Counted from the stretch's first letter, positions 9,464 through 18,733 are shown. The stretch is 64,000 nucleotides of DNA from GCA-002727735 sp038134525 (GCA_038134525.1 JAYPVI010000005.1:62001-126000); one strand, 5' to 3'. Notes: generated by a model from the letters alone, not told the origin. Translations and numbers: made by a program.

Positions 9464-10362
9464 TTTTTAATCATATTATTAAACGAAATTATGGTATTAT
9501 ATCCCCTTTGTTCAAAATAGGAACTATTTTTCCTGGTGGCGAGAATAAAATCTCCTCCCCAAGCACCCAGGGATTTTATGGCACCAGGATAGTCTTTAAA
9601 AAGTTTTTGTTTTATAGGGGTTTTTTGTAAGAGTTTACCTACAATATTTTCGTGTTCTGTTATCAAGTTTTCAAAATCGTTTAAATCTTCACATGTAATA
9701 ATGGAATCCGTAAGTTGATTTATTTCAAAAATATCTTTATCTAAAATTGTATTGTCTAAGAATCGATTTACTTCAGCTTCACTGTTTTGTTTATTATTCA
9801 AGTAAACAAATTGAATTTCATCTTTAAATATGGGATTCCAGTCTACTTTTTGATAGATTGGTTTTTTTTGTTTTTCTAATTTATACGTAATAGGGTAGTT
9901 CATTCCAGCACACACAATGTCATATCCACTACCGTTTGAGGTGTGAAAGTGTAATTCTAATGGATCTATTTTAAAAATAGAAGCTATGGACCATATCAAA
10001 GTTGAACTTGATCCTAATCCCCAATCTTTATTAAAGTCTAATTTGGTTATAATTCTCCCACAAAGGTGATGATCTTTTTGATTAGCTAATTCCCTAGCAC
10101 TAACTAATACAGTATTAATGAATCTGGCCTTTTCATAATTACTACTACGAACTAAGTTTGAATTTTTTACATCGAAGGTGGCTGAAAACCAGACTTGGTT
10201 TTTTTCATCTAAGCTGTTCCAATGTAAAAAGGGGTCGTTTTGATTTTTTTCAAACGTTAATGACTGACCATAAGAGGTTGGAATTGCTAACCCTTTGGCA
10301 CCTTTCAAAATAAGATACTCTCCTGTAATAAGTAATTTGCCGTTAGCTTTTAATGATTTCAA
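9460..10362 (-). CDS. GYDIA-type GHMP kinase, probable phosphomevalonate kinase
   Basis: A 300-residue GHMP-superfamily protein: KANGKLLITGEYLIL at 5-19, ATP loop WGLGSSSTL near 114, and GSGYDIVCAG near 145, a variant of the motif that names the GYDIA family in Bacteroidota. C-terminal GAWGGDFILA is the third motif. It sits between HMG-CoA reductase and diphosphomevalonate decarboxylase, with four-base overlaps on both sides. The operon otherwise lacks a phosphomevalonate kinase, so that role is a reasonable inference. The sequence does not prove it, and an unknown small-molecule kinase remains possible. Confidence 0.8.
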   Translation of the reverse strand: MKSLKANGKLLITGEYLILKGAKGLAIPTSYGQSLTFEKNQNDPFLHWNSLDEKNQVWFSATFDVKNSNLVRSSNYEKARFINTVLVSARELANQKDHHLCGRIITKLDFNKDWGLGSSSTLIWSIASIFKIDPLELHFHTSNGSGYDIVCAGMNYPITYKLEKQKKPIYQKVDWNPIFKDEIQFVYLNNKQNSEAEVNRFLDNTILDKDIFEINQLTDSIITCEDLNDFENLITEHENIVGKLLQKTPIKQKLFKDYPGAIKSLGAWGGDFILATRKNSSYFEQRGYNTIISFNNMIKK

Positions 10363-11708
10363 TGATTGTTCTTCACTAATGATGTGTTTTCGATTCCTCT
10401 TAATTTACAGAATTCATCTACTACATCTCTGTGAGAAACTACTTTGTCTTTGAAATGAAATTTTATTTTTTCTCGTTCCTCATTAGTGGCTCCCAACTGA
10501 TTTAAAATATTCAAAAGATGCATTTTCATGTGCCCCTTTTGTATTCCTGTGGTTACTAAAGATCTTACTGCTCCAAAATTTTGGGCTAAACCAACTGCAG
10601 CAATTATTTTCATTAAGTCTTGTGCTTTGGGTTGCCCTAATAACTGATGAGAAAATTTAACCATAGGATGAAGAGCCGTAAGGCCACCAATTGTACCAAC
10701 GGCTATTGGTATTTCTATCCAAAATCGAAATTGGTTGTCTTTTAATTCAACATGTGTTAAGCTTCTGTATTGTCCAGATTTTGCTGCATAGGTATGACCG
10801 CAGGCCTCAATGGCTCTAAAGTCATTACCCGTAGCAATTACTACGGCATCAATACCATTAAATATTCCTTTATTATGAGTAGTTGCTCTGTATGGCTCAA
10901 TGTTAGCTACATGGATTGCCTGTTCAAATTTCTTTGCAAATTCATGCGTATCAATAGATGGGTCTACGTTTAAATCATCAATTGAACAAGAGACCTCACA
11001 GCGCACTAAACACTCTGGTGTGTAATTGCTCAGAATACACATGATAATTACGATACGTTTATCCTCATCTTTTAGATTACTATTTTGAATTTCCCTTTCT
11101 AATATTTTAGAAAATTTTTCCAACAAACTGTTTATGAAATTAGCACCCATTGCCTCACAGGTTTCAAATTTTGCTACTAGCTGATAGTAATTAGGCTCTA
11201 AGTCAGTTTTATTAACAATATCTATATCTAGTATCCCACCTCCTCTAGCTCTCATATTTGCGGTCATTTTTTCAGTTTCCTGAAAAAACATAGGCTTTAT
11301 TTTCTCAAAGAGTGCTTTTAGATTTTTAAATTCTCCATACCAAGCAAAATGAACGTGTCCAATTTTTGTTGTTGAAACTACGGTAGATTTAAATCCTCCT
11401 CTTTCTAACCAAAACAATGCATTTTTTGCTGCTGCTGCAACAACTGAACTTTCCTCTATTGCCATTGGTATACAAAAAACTTTATCGTTAATCATAAAGT
11501 TTGGTGCTATACCAAATGGGATGTAAAAATTGGTTATAGTGTTCTCAATGAATTCATCATGAATTTTTTGGACATTTTTATCTTCATGCCAGTAACTTTT
11601 AAGTAGATCGATACTTTTATCATCACCCCCTAAATATTCATCGGCAATCCATTCTATTTTTGCTTCTTTAGAAAGCTTAGAAAATCCTTTAATTGGTTTT
11701 GAACTCAT
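10359..11708 (-). CDS. mvaA: Hydroxymethylglutaryl-CoA reductase, class II type
   Basis: Reduces HMG-CoA to mevalonate in the committed step of the pathway. At 449 residues it lacks the membrane anchor of the eukaryotic class and matches the bacterial class II form, often labelled degradative by homology to the Pseudomonas enzyme. Visible landmarks are the acidic pair in AIEESSVVAAAAKNA (85-86), GNDFRAIEACGHTYA, and the catalytic-histidine region GIQKGHMKMHLLN near the C-terminus. Its position first in a biosynthetic operon argues for synthesis of mevalonate. It overlaps the GYDIA kinase by four bases. HMG-CoA synthase is not in the window. Confidence 0.95.
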   Translation of the reverse strand: MSSKPIKGFSKLSKEAKIEWIADEYLGGDDKSIDLLKSYWHEDKNVQKIHDEFIENTITNFYIPFGIAPNFMINDKVFCIPMAIEESSVVAAAAKNALFWLERGGFKSTVVSTTKIGHVHFAWYGEFKNLKALFEKIKPMFFQETEKMTANMRARGGGILDIDIVNKTDLEPNYYQLVAKFETCEAMGANFINSLLEKFSKILEREIQNSNLKDEDKRIVIIMCILSNYTPECLVRCEVSCSIDDLNVDPSIDTHEFAKKFEQAIHVANIEPYRATTHNKGIFNGIDAVVIATGNDFRAIEACGHTYAAKSGQYRSLTHVELKDNQFRFWIEIPIAVGTIGGLTALHPMVKFSHQLLGQPKAQDLMKIIAAVGLAQNFGAVRSLVTTGIQKGHMKMHLLNILNQLGATNEEREKIKFHFKDKVVSHRDVVDEFCKLRGIENTSLVKNNH

Positions 11709-11722
11709 TTTTAAAATTTTGG

Positions 11723-11730
11723 CAAATGTA
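11723..11730 (-). promoter_or_regulatory. Candidate -7 promoter element of the mevalonate operon
   Basis: On the minus strand the octamer TACATTTG matches the Bacteroidota -7 consensus TAnnTTTG exactly and ends 14 bases before the HMG-CoA reductase ATG. A transcript would have a leader of about ten bases. No clear TTG sits at the usual -33 spacing, so support rests on the -7 match and position alone. Confidence 0.4.
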
Positions 11731-11871
11731 ATCTATTATTAAAATTTTTTGTTTAAAAAAATAAAAGCAAAGTTAAACAAAATAACAATACTTATACTTT
11801 TTTTATGCTCATTTAGTTAAACTTTAAACTTATATACAATAAAAATGTTTCTTTAAGTATAATTTTAAACT

Positions 11872-13548
11872 ATGCAAGAAAAAACAAATTATTCAGCCTT
11901 GTCAACCCTAGTTTCTGTTTTCTTTTTTTGGGGTTTTATAGCTGCCTCAAATGGAGTATTTATTCCTTTTTGCAAAACATATTTTAATATCGATCAGTTT
12001 CAATCTCAGTTAGTTGATTTTGCATTTTATGGTGCTTATTACTTTGGTGCATTAGCATTATTTGTTCTTTCTAGCTCAGTAGGAAAAGATATTCTAGCCA
12101 ATTGGGGATATAAGAATGGAATAATTTATGGATTGCTTATTTCTTCAATTGGAGCTTTGGCAGTTTATCCAGCGGTAAATAATGCAGAAATGGGAGATGC
12201 CCAAGTGTTTTATTATGTGTTAATAGCTTACTTTATTGTGGCTTTGGGTTTTTCCTTACAACAAACGGCAGCACAGCCTTTTGCCATTTCATTAGGTGAT
12301 CCATCAAAAGGGTCTCATAGATTAAATTTAGCAGGTGGAATAAATTCATTTGGAACTACTATAGGACCAATTGTAGTTGCCCTCATTATTTTTGGAAGCA
12401 CACCTCTAAGTGGAAAAGAATTAAACAACTTGGTGAAAAATGGTCAAATTGAAATTTCCACAATTCAATACCTTTATCTAGGAGTCACGGCATTGTTTTT
12501 AGCAGCAGCAGTTTTATTTTATTTTTCTAAAAGTTTACCTAGAGAAAAAGTAGTAAGTTCATTTGAGAAAGCAAATAAAGCCATGCTTTTACTATTATTT
12601 ATTTCAATAATAATAAGCATATGTTTTGCTATGGTGTTTTTATCTTACAGTTCATCTGAGTTTACTTTTTTTAATGAAAACACAGAAGAAAAGAGGTTAA
12701 TTCTATTAGTCATTTCGTTACTTATTATTCTTTTAGGACTACTTTTTGCTTTTTGGAGTTCATCTAAAAACCCTTCGGGTTGGGGTGCTATGCAAAAACC
12801 CCAACTACTTCTAGGGATGATTGCTATTTTCACTTATGTTGGTGTTGAAGTCACTATACAAAGTAATTTAGGCGAATTATTGAAGGTAGTAGCTGATAAA
12901 GTGAATCAATTAAATCCCTTAGGACTTAAAGTAATGAATGATGCTGAAATCGCTCCATACATTTCATTGTATTGGGGTGGGTTAATGGTAGGTAGATGGG
13001 TAGGTGCTATAACAGTTTTTAATCCTTCCAAAGGCCTTAAAAAAGTATTGTATATTTTAGTTCCTTACATTGCATTTGGTGTGATTTTATTGGTAAATTT
13101 TGGTGCCTATTCCATAAATGACATTCTAGCTTTTGCCATTTGTGTAGCTATTCAAATAGGTGGTTTCTTTTTAGCCAAAGACACTCCGGTAAAAACATTG
13201 AAAATTTTTAGCATTTTAGGAGTTTTGGGGATGATTATTGGTCTATTTGCAAGTGGTACAACAGCTCTTTATGCTTTTTTAAGTGGAGGACTTTTTTGCT
13301 CTATTATGTGGCCATGTATCTTTTCGTTAAGCATTAGAAATTTAGGAAAATATACTTCTCAAGGTTCAGCTTTTTTAATAATGATGATTTTGGGTGGAGC
13401 TATCATTCCACCGATACAGGGTAAATTGGCTGATATTACAGGCATTCAACCCTCTTATTGGATAGCTGTTTTTTGCTTTTTATATTTACTCGTTTACGCT
13501 TTTGTGACGAAAAATATACTATTCAAACAAGGTGTTCAGACAGATTAA
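11872..13548 (+). CDS. Sugar MFS transporter (fucose permease, FHS-like)
   Basis: A 558-residue polytopic membrane protein with about twelve to fourteen hydrophobic segments. The N-terminal VFFFWGFIAASNGVFIPF, the phrase FALGFSLQQTAAQPFA-like around residues 120-145 and the conserved NLAGGINSFGTTIGP are typical of the fucose/glucose/galactose permease branch of the major facilitator superfamily, which imports sugars by proton symport. It is longer than E. coli FucP, mainly through a central extension near residues 230-300. Its stop overlaps the GH92 mannosidase start by 17 bases, so it probably imports mannose or other monosaccharides released by that enzyme. Confidence 0.9.
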   Translation: MQEKTNYSALSTLVSVFFFWGFIAASNGVFIPFCKTYFNIDQFQSQLVDFAFYGAYYFGALALFVLSSSVGKDILANWGYKNGIIYGLLISSIGALAVYPAVNNAEMGDAQVFYYVLIAYFIVALGFSLQQTAAQPFAISLGDPSKGSHRLNLAGGINSFGTTIGPIVVALIIFGSTPLSGKELNNLVKNGQIEISTIQYLYLGVTALFLAAAVLFYFSKSLPREKVVSSFEKANKAMLLLLFISIIISICFAMVFLSYSSSEFTFFNENTEEKRLILLVISLLIILLGLLFAFWSSSKNPSGWGAMQKPQLLLGMIAIFTYVGVEVTIQSNLGELLKVVADKVNQLNPLGLKVMNDAEIAPYISLYWGGLMVGRWVGAITVFNPSKGLKKVLYILVPYIAFGVILLVNFGAYSINDILAFAICVAIQIGGFFLAKDTPVKTLKIFSILGVLGMIIGLFASGTTALYAFLSGGLFCSIMWPCIFSLSIRNLGKYTSQGSAFLIMMILGGAIIPPIQGKLADITGIQPSYWIAVFCFLYLLVYAFVTKNILFKQGVQTD

Positions 13549-16426
13549 ATACTTTGTGCTAATAAGTACTTTAATCCTAATTGGATGCAATACTCAGGCT
13601 ACAGATGATGCTTTGAAGTATGTTAATCCATTTATTGGTACCGGATTTCATGGTCATACTTTTCCTGGACCTACACTTCCATTTGGTATGGTTCAAGTGG
13701 GGCCAGATACAAGAATTGAAGGCTGGGATGGATGTTCAGGTTATCATTACTCTGATAGTATAATCTATGGTTTTTCACATACTCATCTTAGTGGTACAGG
13801 AATTGGAGATTATTGTGATTTACTTCTAATGCCAATTCAAGGTACTCCTACTTTCAATAACGGATATCAAAATCCAAGTATACTCAATTATGCTTCAAGT
13901 TTTAATAAAAATAATGAGAAGGCGAGTGCCGGATATTATGAGGTGAAATTGAATAAACACGACATTCTTGTAAAGCTCACATGTACAGAGAGAGTAGGTA
14001 TTCATCAATATTCATTTTCAAATCCAAATAATGCTGCAATTGTGGTAGATTTAGAGCACAGAGATCAATTATTGGAATCAGAACTCTACCTCACCTCTGA
14101 TAACATGATCATGGGTAAAAGAATCTCAAGATCTTGGGCGCAGAAACAATTCTTTTATTTCTGTATTGCGTTGTCCACTCCATTTGATATTGAATTTAAT
14201 AATGATTCCATTCCTACTAAAGCAGTTTTGAAATTAAATGAGAATCTTGATAAGATAATGATAAAAGTAGGTATATCATCAGTAAGTGCGGAAAGTGCAA
14301 AGAATAATCTTACCAAAGAGGCTTTACATTGGAATTTTGATGAATACAGAAATCATGCTGAAAATTCATGGAAGAAAGAACTAGATAAAATTAGCATAAC
14401 AGCTTCAAGCGACAGTATAAAAACCATTTTTTATACTGCATTATATCATAGCATGATTGCACCAAATTTAATTAGTGATGTTAATGGGTTGTACAGAGGT
14501 ACAGATTTAAAAATACATGAAGATTCTATTCCTAATTACACTGTTTTTTCTCTTTGGGATACATTTAGAGCAACCCATCCTTTGTATAATTTAATATCAA
14601 GAAAAAGGACTTTCCAATTTTTAAATACTTTCAAAAACCAATTAACCAATGGTGGTCAGCTACCTGTTTGGGAACTTTCAGGTAATTATACGGGTTGCAT
14701 GATTGGTTATCACTCAGTTTCTGTTATTACTGATGCCTATTTTAAAGGAATACCCTATTCCCACTATCCAGAATTATATAGGGGTATGTTGTCTATTGCT
14801 AATAGATCAAAATTGGGTATACCAGCGTTTCAAAATTTTGGATATATACCATCTCATGAGGAATCAGAATCAGTTTCAAAGACATTGGAATACGCCTACA
14901 ATGACTGGTGTATATCTAAAATGGCTTTTGATTTAGGTGATACAACTAATTATCTAAACTTTAATAAGAGAGCTCAATTTTACAAGAACTTATTTAATAG
15001 TAATAGTGGTTTTATGCAACCAAAATACAATGGTAATTGGAATCCTAATTTTTCACCTTCTGAAGTTAATTTTAATTTTACAGAAGCTAATTCTTGGCAA
15101 TACAGTTTTTTCGTGCCACATGACATTGGAGGATTAATAAACCTGCATGGTGGTTTAGAAAATTTTAATCAAAAATTAAATGAATTATTCTCTGCAAATT
15201 CATCTTTAGAAGGAAGACATCAAGCTGATATTACTGGTTTAATTGGTCAATATGCTCATGGAAATGAGCCAAGTCACCATATGGCTTATCTCTACAATTC
15301 TTCAGGTAAACCTGAAAAATCGCAATACATGGTAAATAAAATTTTAAAAGAAATGTATTATGCATCACCTTCAGGAATTTCAGGAAATGAAGATTGTGGA
15401 CAAATGTCATCCTGGTATGTGTTAAGTGCTCTTGGTTTATATGATATTAATCCAGGAGATCCTTACTATGTAATCCAAACTCCATTTGTAAAAGAGGCAT
15501 CTATACAATTAGAAAATGGTAATCAATTTAAAGTAGAAAAAATTGAAAGCAACGATGGAAATGGTATTTACATTAAAAAGGCAGAACTAAATGGTAAGAC
15601 ATATAAGAAAAATTATATTCACATTGATGACATATTAGATGGAGGTGAACTTTTAATTTATACGACTAGAGATAGTACAGAAAAATGGCATCTTGAAGAC
15701 TTATATGTTTCATCCATAAATAATGATTTAATCACTTTAAACCCTGTCATAATAGCCTCATCAAAAACATTTTATGATTCATTAACGATATCAATATCTT
15801 GTCAAGATTGTGACTCAATATTATATTTTGATAATGACCAAAATTTAAGATATCTAAAACCAATAGTGATTAATGAATCCAAAAACATTAGAGCTGTCGC
15901 TTACAAGAATGGTATTCCTAGTAAGATTGAAACTGCTGCCTTTATTCAGCATAATCAAAACTATAAAATTTCACTTAAAAACAAGTATAGTAATCAATAT
16001 GCGGCAGGAGGTGATGACGGTTTAATTGATGGATTAAAAGGACCAAATAATTTTATGACTGGTTTATGGCAGGGGTATCACAATGTGGATTTTGAAGCCA
16101 TTATTGACTTAAATAATAATACTTATATAAATTCAATTAGTATTGGCGCATTACAAGACATGAAGTCATGGATATGGTTACCGGAATCTGTTCAATTTCT
16201 AATTTCAAGAGATGGCATTAACTTTCAATTAATTGATCATTTAACACATGAAGTGCCCTTGAATAGAGAAGGTTCAATAACTCATGAATTCATCTCTAAA
16301 CTTCGAAAGCCTTTAAAAGCGAGGTACTTAAAAATAGTTGCTCAAAATTTTGGTAAATGTCCATCTTGGCATTTAGGTAGCGGTGGGGACACCTGGATTT
16401 TTTTAGACGAAATTAAAGTTAACTAA
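13532..16426 (+). CDS. GH92 alpha-mannosidase lipoprotein with C-terminal hexosaminidase-type and F5/8C-type domains
   Basis: A 964-residue exported glycoside hydrolase. The signal ends in LILIGC, a lipobox, placing the lipidated cysteine at residue 19. The GH92 core starts with YVNPFIGTGFHGHTFPGPTLP and GWDGCSGYHYSD, and includes the signature GNEPSHHM and GNEDCGQMSSWYVLSALGLY with conserved catalytic acidic residues. GH92 enzymes are calcium-dependent exo-alpha-mannosidases acting on N-glycans or mannans. About residues 725-800 look like a chitobiase C-terminal domain, and the last 150 like a discoidin (F5/8 type C) carbohydrate-binding domain. The start is a GTG at 13532 inside the transporter gene; no nearby ATG fits. 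Confidence 0.93.
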   Translation: MFRQIKYFVLISTLILIGCNTQATDDALKYVNPFIGTGFHGHTFPGPTLPFGMVQVGPDTRIEGWDGCSGYHYSDSIIYGFSHTHLSGTGIGDYCDLLLMPIQGTPTFNNGYQNPSILNYASSFNKNNEKASAGYYEVKLNKHDILVKLTCTERVGIHQYSFSNPNNAAIVVDLEHRDQLLESELYLTSDNMIMGKRISRSWAQKQFFYFCIALSTPFDIEFNNDSIPTKAVLKLNENLDKIMIKVGISSVSAESAKNNLTKEALHWNFDEYRNHAENSWKKELDKISITASSDSIKTIFYTALYHSMIAPNLISDVNGLYRGTDLKIHEDSIPNYTVFSLWDTFRATHPLYNLISRKRTFQFLNTFKNQLTNGGQLPVWELSGNYTGCMIGYHSVSVITDAYFKGIPYSHYPELYRGMLSIANRSKLGIPAFQNFGYIPSHEESESVSKTLEYAYNDWCISKMAFDLGDTTNYLNFNKRAQFYKNLFNSNSGFMQPKYNGNWNPNFSPSEVNFNFTEANSWQYSFFVPHDIGGLINLHGGLENFNQKLNELFSANSSLEGRHQADITGLIGQYAHGNEPSHHMAYLYNSSGKPEKSQYMVNKILKEMYYASPSGISGNEDCGQMSSWYVLSALGLYDINPGDPYYVIQTPFVKEASIQLENGNQFKVEKIESNDGNGIYIKKAELNGKTYKKNYIHIDDILDGGELLIYTTRDSTEKWHLEDLYVSSINNDLITLNPVIIASSKTFYDSLTISISCQDCDSILYFDNDQNLRYLKPIVINESKNIRAVAYKNGIPSKIETAAFIQHNQNYKISLKNKYSNQYAAGGDDGLIDGLKGPNNFMTGLWQGYHNVDFEAIIDLNNNTYINSISIGALQDMKSWIWLPESVQFLISRDGINFQLIDHLTHEVPLNREGSITHEFISKLRKPLKARYLKIVAQNFGKCPSWHLGSGGDTWIFLDEIKVN

Positions 16427-16427
16427 T

Positions 16428-17417
16428 TTATTCCCATTCAAATTCGTAACTGCTCTTGATTAGTTCGCTTTGATTCTCATCTTGTAGGGCATACTCAAAT
16501 CCTGAATACATACTATATCCCCCCACTTCTCCAGCTAAATTCATTGCTAAAAAACCCACTTGTAAATTTTTAAAATCATTGGTTGTTTTCTTAATCCGTT
16601 GAATGGCTACTTGACAAGCTTTTTTGGGTGAAAGTCCATTTCTCATTTGCTCAACAACAGTATGACTACCACATATTTTAATAATTGACTCGCCAAGCCC
16701 AGTTGCACAAGCTCCCCCAATTTCGGGATCAATATAAATTCCTGCTCCTATTATGGGTGAATCTCCAACTCTCCCGTGTCTTTTAAATGCCCACCCACTT
16801 GTAGTACATCCAGCAGCCATATGACCATTTTCGTCTATTGCAATCATAGCAATAGTATCATGATTTTCGTGATTAATTAGTGGTAGTTCTAACAAATTAT
16901 TTTTTTTCCATTCTTCCCATTTTTGCAGTGAACTTTCTGTGAGAAGATTTTTATGAATAAATCCTTGCTGTATTGCAAAATCATAAGCTCCTTTTCCGCT
17001 AAGCATCACATGAGGTGTTTTTTCCATCACTTGACGAGCAACTGATATAGGATGCTCAATGTTCTGTAAATAAGTAACTGACCCACAATTGTATTTGTGA
17101 TCCATGATGGATGCATCCAATGTAACTATACCATTAGCATCAGGCATGCCACCATAACCTACACTGGTGTTGTTTGGATCAGATTCCGTTACATTAAGTC
17201 CTTTTTCAATAGCGTGTACCGCACTTCCCTTAGAAGACAGAATTTTTATAGCCTCTTTATTGGCATTAATTCCAGCAACCCAAGTGGAGACCACTTTGAT
17301 TTTTTTGGAAGGCTGAATAATTGGAACTTGTTTTTTATCAGAACTTGTGGAACAACTTTTAGCTAATATAGCTGCCGAACCCAATGCACTAACTTTTACA
17401 AAATCTCTTCTTTTCAC
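16428..17417 (-). CDS. N4-(beta-N-acetylglucosaminyl)-L-asparaginase (glycosylasparaginase)
   Basis: An N-terminal nucleophile hydrolase that cleaves the GlcNAc-Asn bond of glycoprotein fragments. At 329 residues it is made as a precursor that should autocleave between Asp187 and Thr188 in NHDTIAMIA, Thr188 becoming the nucleophile. GRVGDSPIIGAGIYID and GGACATGLGE are further family motifs (substrate-binding Arg and Asp). The start MKRRDFVKVSALGSAA looks like a twin-arginine signal, so the enzyme is probably exported folded. It converges with the GH92 gene, with one base between the stops. With the mannosidase it completes N-glycan removal down to asparagine. Confidence 0.93.
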   Translation of the reverse strand: MKRRDFVKVSALGSAAILAKSCSTSSDKKQVPIIQPSKKIKVVSTWVAGINANKEAIKILSSKGSAVHAIEKGLNVTESDPNNTSVGYGGMPDANGIVTLDASIMDHKYNCGSVTYLQNIEHPISVARQVMEKTPHVMLSGKGAYDFAIQQGFIHKNLLTESSLQKWEEWKKNNLLELPLINHENHDTIAMIAIDENGHMAAGCTTSGWAFKRHGRVGDSPIIGAGIYIDPEIGGACATGLGESIIKICGSHTVVEQMRNGLSPKKACQVAIQRIKKTTNDFKNLQVGFLAMNLAGEVGGYSMYSGFEYALQDENQSELIKSSYEFEWE

Positions 17418-17487
17418 AATTTTAAGTTAAAAGAAAGAAGTGAAATAAATTAAATATTGGAATAATAAGTGGTAATGTGGTACTTAC

Positions 17488-17838
17488 TTACACTAATTTG
17501 TTGGTCATTTCATTTGGGAAAATAACGGTTGGTTCGAAGGTTTTAGCTTCTTCAAAATCCATAGTGGCGTATGAAATGATAATGACAATATCACCTTTTG
17601 CTACTCTTCTGGCAGCAGGTCCATTTAGTGCTATTTCACCAGAACCCTTTTTACCTGGTATTACATAGGTTTCTAATCTCTCTCCATTGTTAATATTAAC
17701 TACTTGAACCTTTTCACCTGCAATTAAGTTTGCAGCTTGCATTAGATCAACATCTATTGTAATACTGCCAATGTAGTTCAAGTCAGCATCTGTGACTTTT
17801 ACCCTGTGAATTTTTGATTTTAAGACTTCAATTGTCAT
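17488..17838 (-). CDS. panD: Aspartate 1-decarboxylase
   Basis: Makes beta-alanine for pantothenate and coenzyme A synthesis. The 116-residue proenzyme has the cleavage site Gly24-Ser25 in YIGSITID, exactly at the standard position. Ser25 becomes the pyruvoyl cofactor after self-processing. NGPAARRVAKGDIVIIISYA carries the conserved substrate-binding residues. It stands alone between the glycosylasparaginase gene and the DUF1571 gene. A perfect TACATTTG promoter element ends four bases before the ATG. Confidence 0.97.
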   Translation of the reverse strand: MTIEVLKSKIHRVKVTDADLNYIGSITIDVDLMQAANLIAGEKVQVVNINNGERLETYVIPGKKGSGEIALNGPAARRVAKGDIVIIISYATMDFEEAKTFEPTVIFPNEMTNKLV

Positions 17839-17842
17839 GGCG

Positions 17843-17850
17843 CAAATGTA
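17843..17850 (-). promoter_or_regulatory. -7 promoter element directly upstream of panD
   Basis: The minus-strand octamer TACATTTG is a perfect TAnnTTTG match. Four bases (CGCC) separate it from the panD ATG. In Bacteroidota transcription starts a few bases after this element, so the mRNA should begin at or within a base or two of the start codon. No -33 TTG is visible. Confidence 0.5.
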
Positions 17851-17881
17851 AAGTTTTTTTATAATTTGAATTTAAATAGAG

Positions 17882-18733
17882 TTAAAAATTATATTCTGAA
17901 TAATCTCTTTTAAACTCTTCATTTTTATAGTTTACATTTAGATTCAAATCAACATATTGGTATTTTTCATAAAGTCCCTCTTCATCATAAATCAGCTGAT
18001 ATACTGGGAAATAATTTTGTTTATCAATAAAGATGGTAGCTTTTCTAGCATACACATTTTGTATTGTGATTTTGTCATTTTCATCGAGAATTTCATCATC
18101 ATCGTATTTTGAATTGTACTCTCTTAATTTCCCAATATTTAGTAATTTGTCTCTAGATATAGAATACAAAGTCTCTCCATTTTTTGGTGTGTAGATCTTA
18201 GTGGTATAATCAGGATAATCTATACTTATTTTATGACAAATTCTATTATTCCATTTGAACAAACCATGATAGGTTATTCTATTGTATAGCTCTTCACCAT
18301 AATTTGATTTATACAGTTTAAACATTTGGCTAAATAAGGTAAATCCTGCTTCACGTAGAGAGTGATGTCCTCCTGCTAATAGTAAATTGTTGTCGGGGTC
18401 TAATGAAATAGAAAAATAAGGGAATGAATTAGGATTTATTAGTGCTTTGTCATCATTTTCCCCTTTAATATACAATATTTCGGAACCTGGCTTTGGCTTA
18501 ATATTTTTGATGTAAAGCTTGAAGGGTTTATTGATTAATTTAGCATAGAATTTACCATCGGTAAAACCGTTTTTACTTCTTTCACTTCTGTACATTTTAA
18601 ACTCCATTTGATTGTGGCTATCAATGGCATTAATCATATTATCGATTAATTCAACTTTAAGAGTTCTATTTTGCGTAAAAAAGGTGTTATGAAAAATACC
18701 TGTAATTAATAAAACATATAATCTAAACTTCAT
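17882..18733 (-). CDS. DUF1571-type secreted protein with an embedded LysM-like segment
   Basis: From the ATG at 18733 the protein has 283 residues and a signal peptide (MKFRLYVLLITGIFHNTFFTQ). Upstream in-frame ATGs as far as 18802 would extend into the nitroreductase gene and spoil the signal, so the inner start is preferred. The body resembles DUF1571 proteins: NMINAIDSHNQMEFKMYRSER early, FYAKLINKPFKLYIK, and a C-terminal IDKQNYFPVYQLIYDEEGLYEKYQY. Between these, NGETLYSISRDKLLNIGKL and the following text look like a LysM fold, a peptidoglycan-binding module. Function is unknown. It overlaps the nitroreductase gene end by 11 bases. Confidence 0.75.
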   Translation of the reverse strand: MKFRLYVLLITGIFHNTFFTQNRTLKVELIDNMINAIDSHNQMEFKMYRSERSKNGFTDGKFYAKLINKPFKLYIKNIKPKPGSEILYIKGENDDKALINPNSFPYFSISLDPDNNLLLAGGHHSLREAGFTLFSQMFKLYKSNYGEELYNRITYHGLFKWNNRICHKISIDYPDYTTKIYTPKNGETLYSISRDKLLNIGKLREYNSKYDDDEILDENDKITIQNVYARKATIFIDKQNYFPVYQLIYDEEGLYEKYQYVDLNLNVNYKNEEFKRDYSEYNF

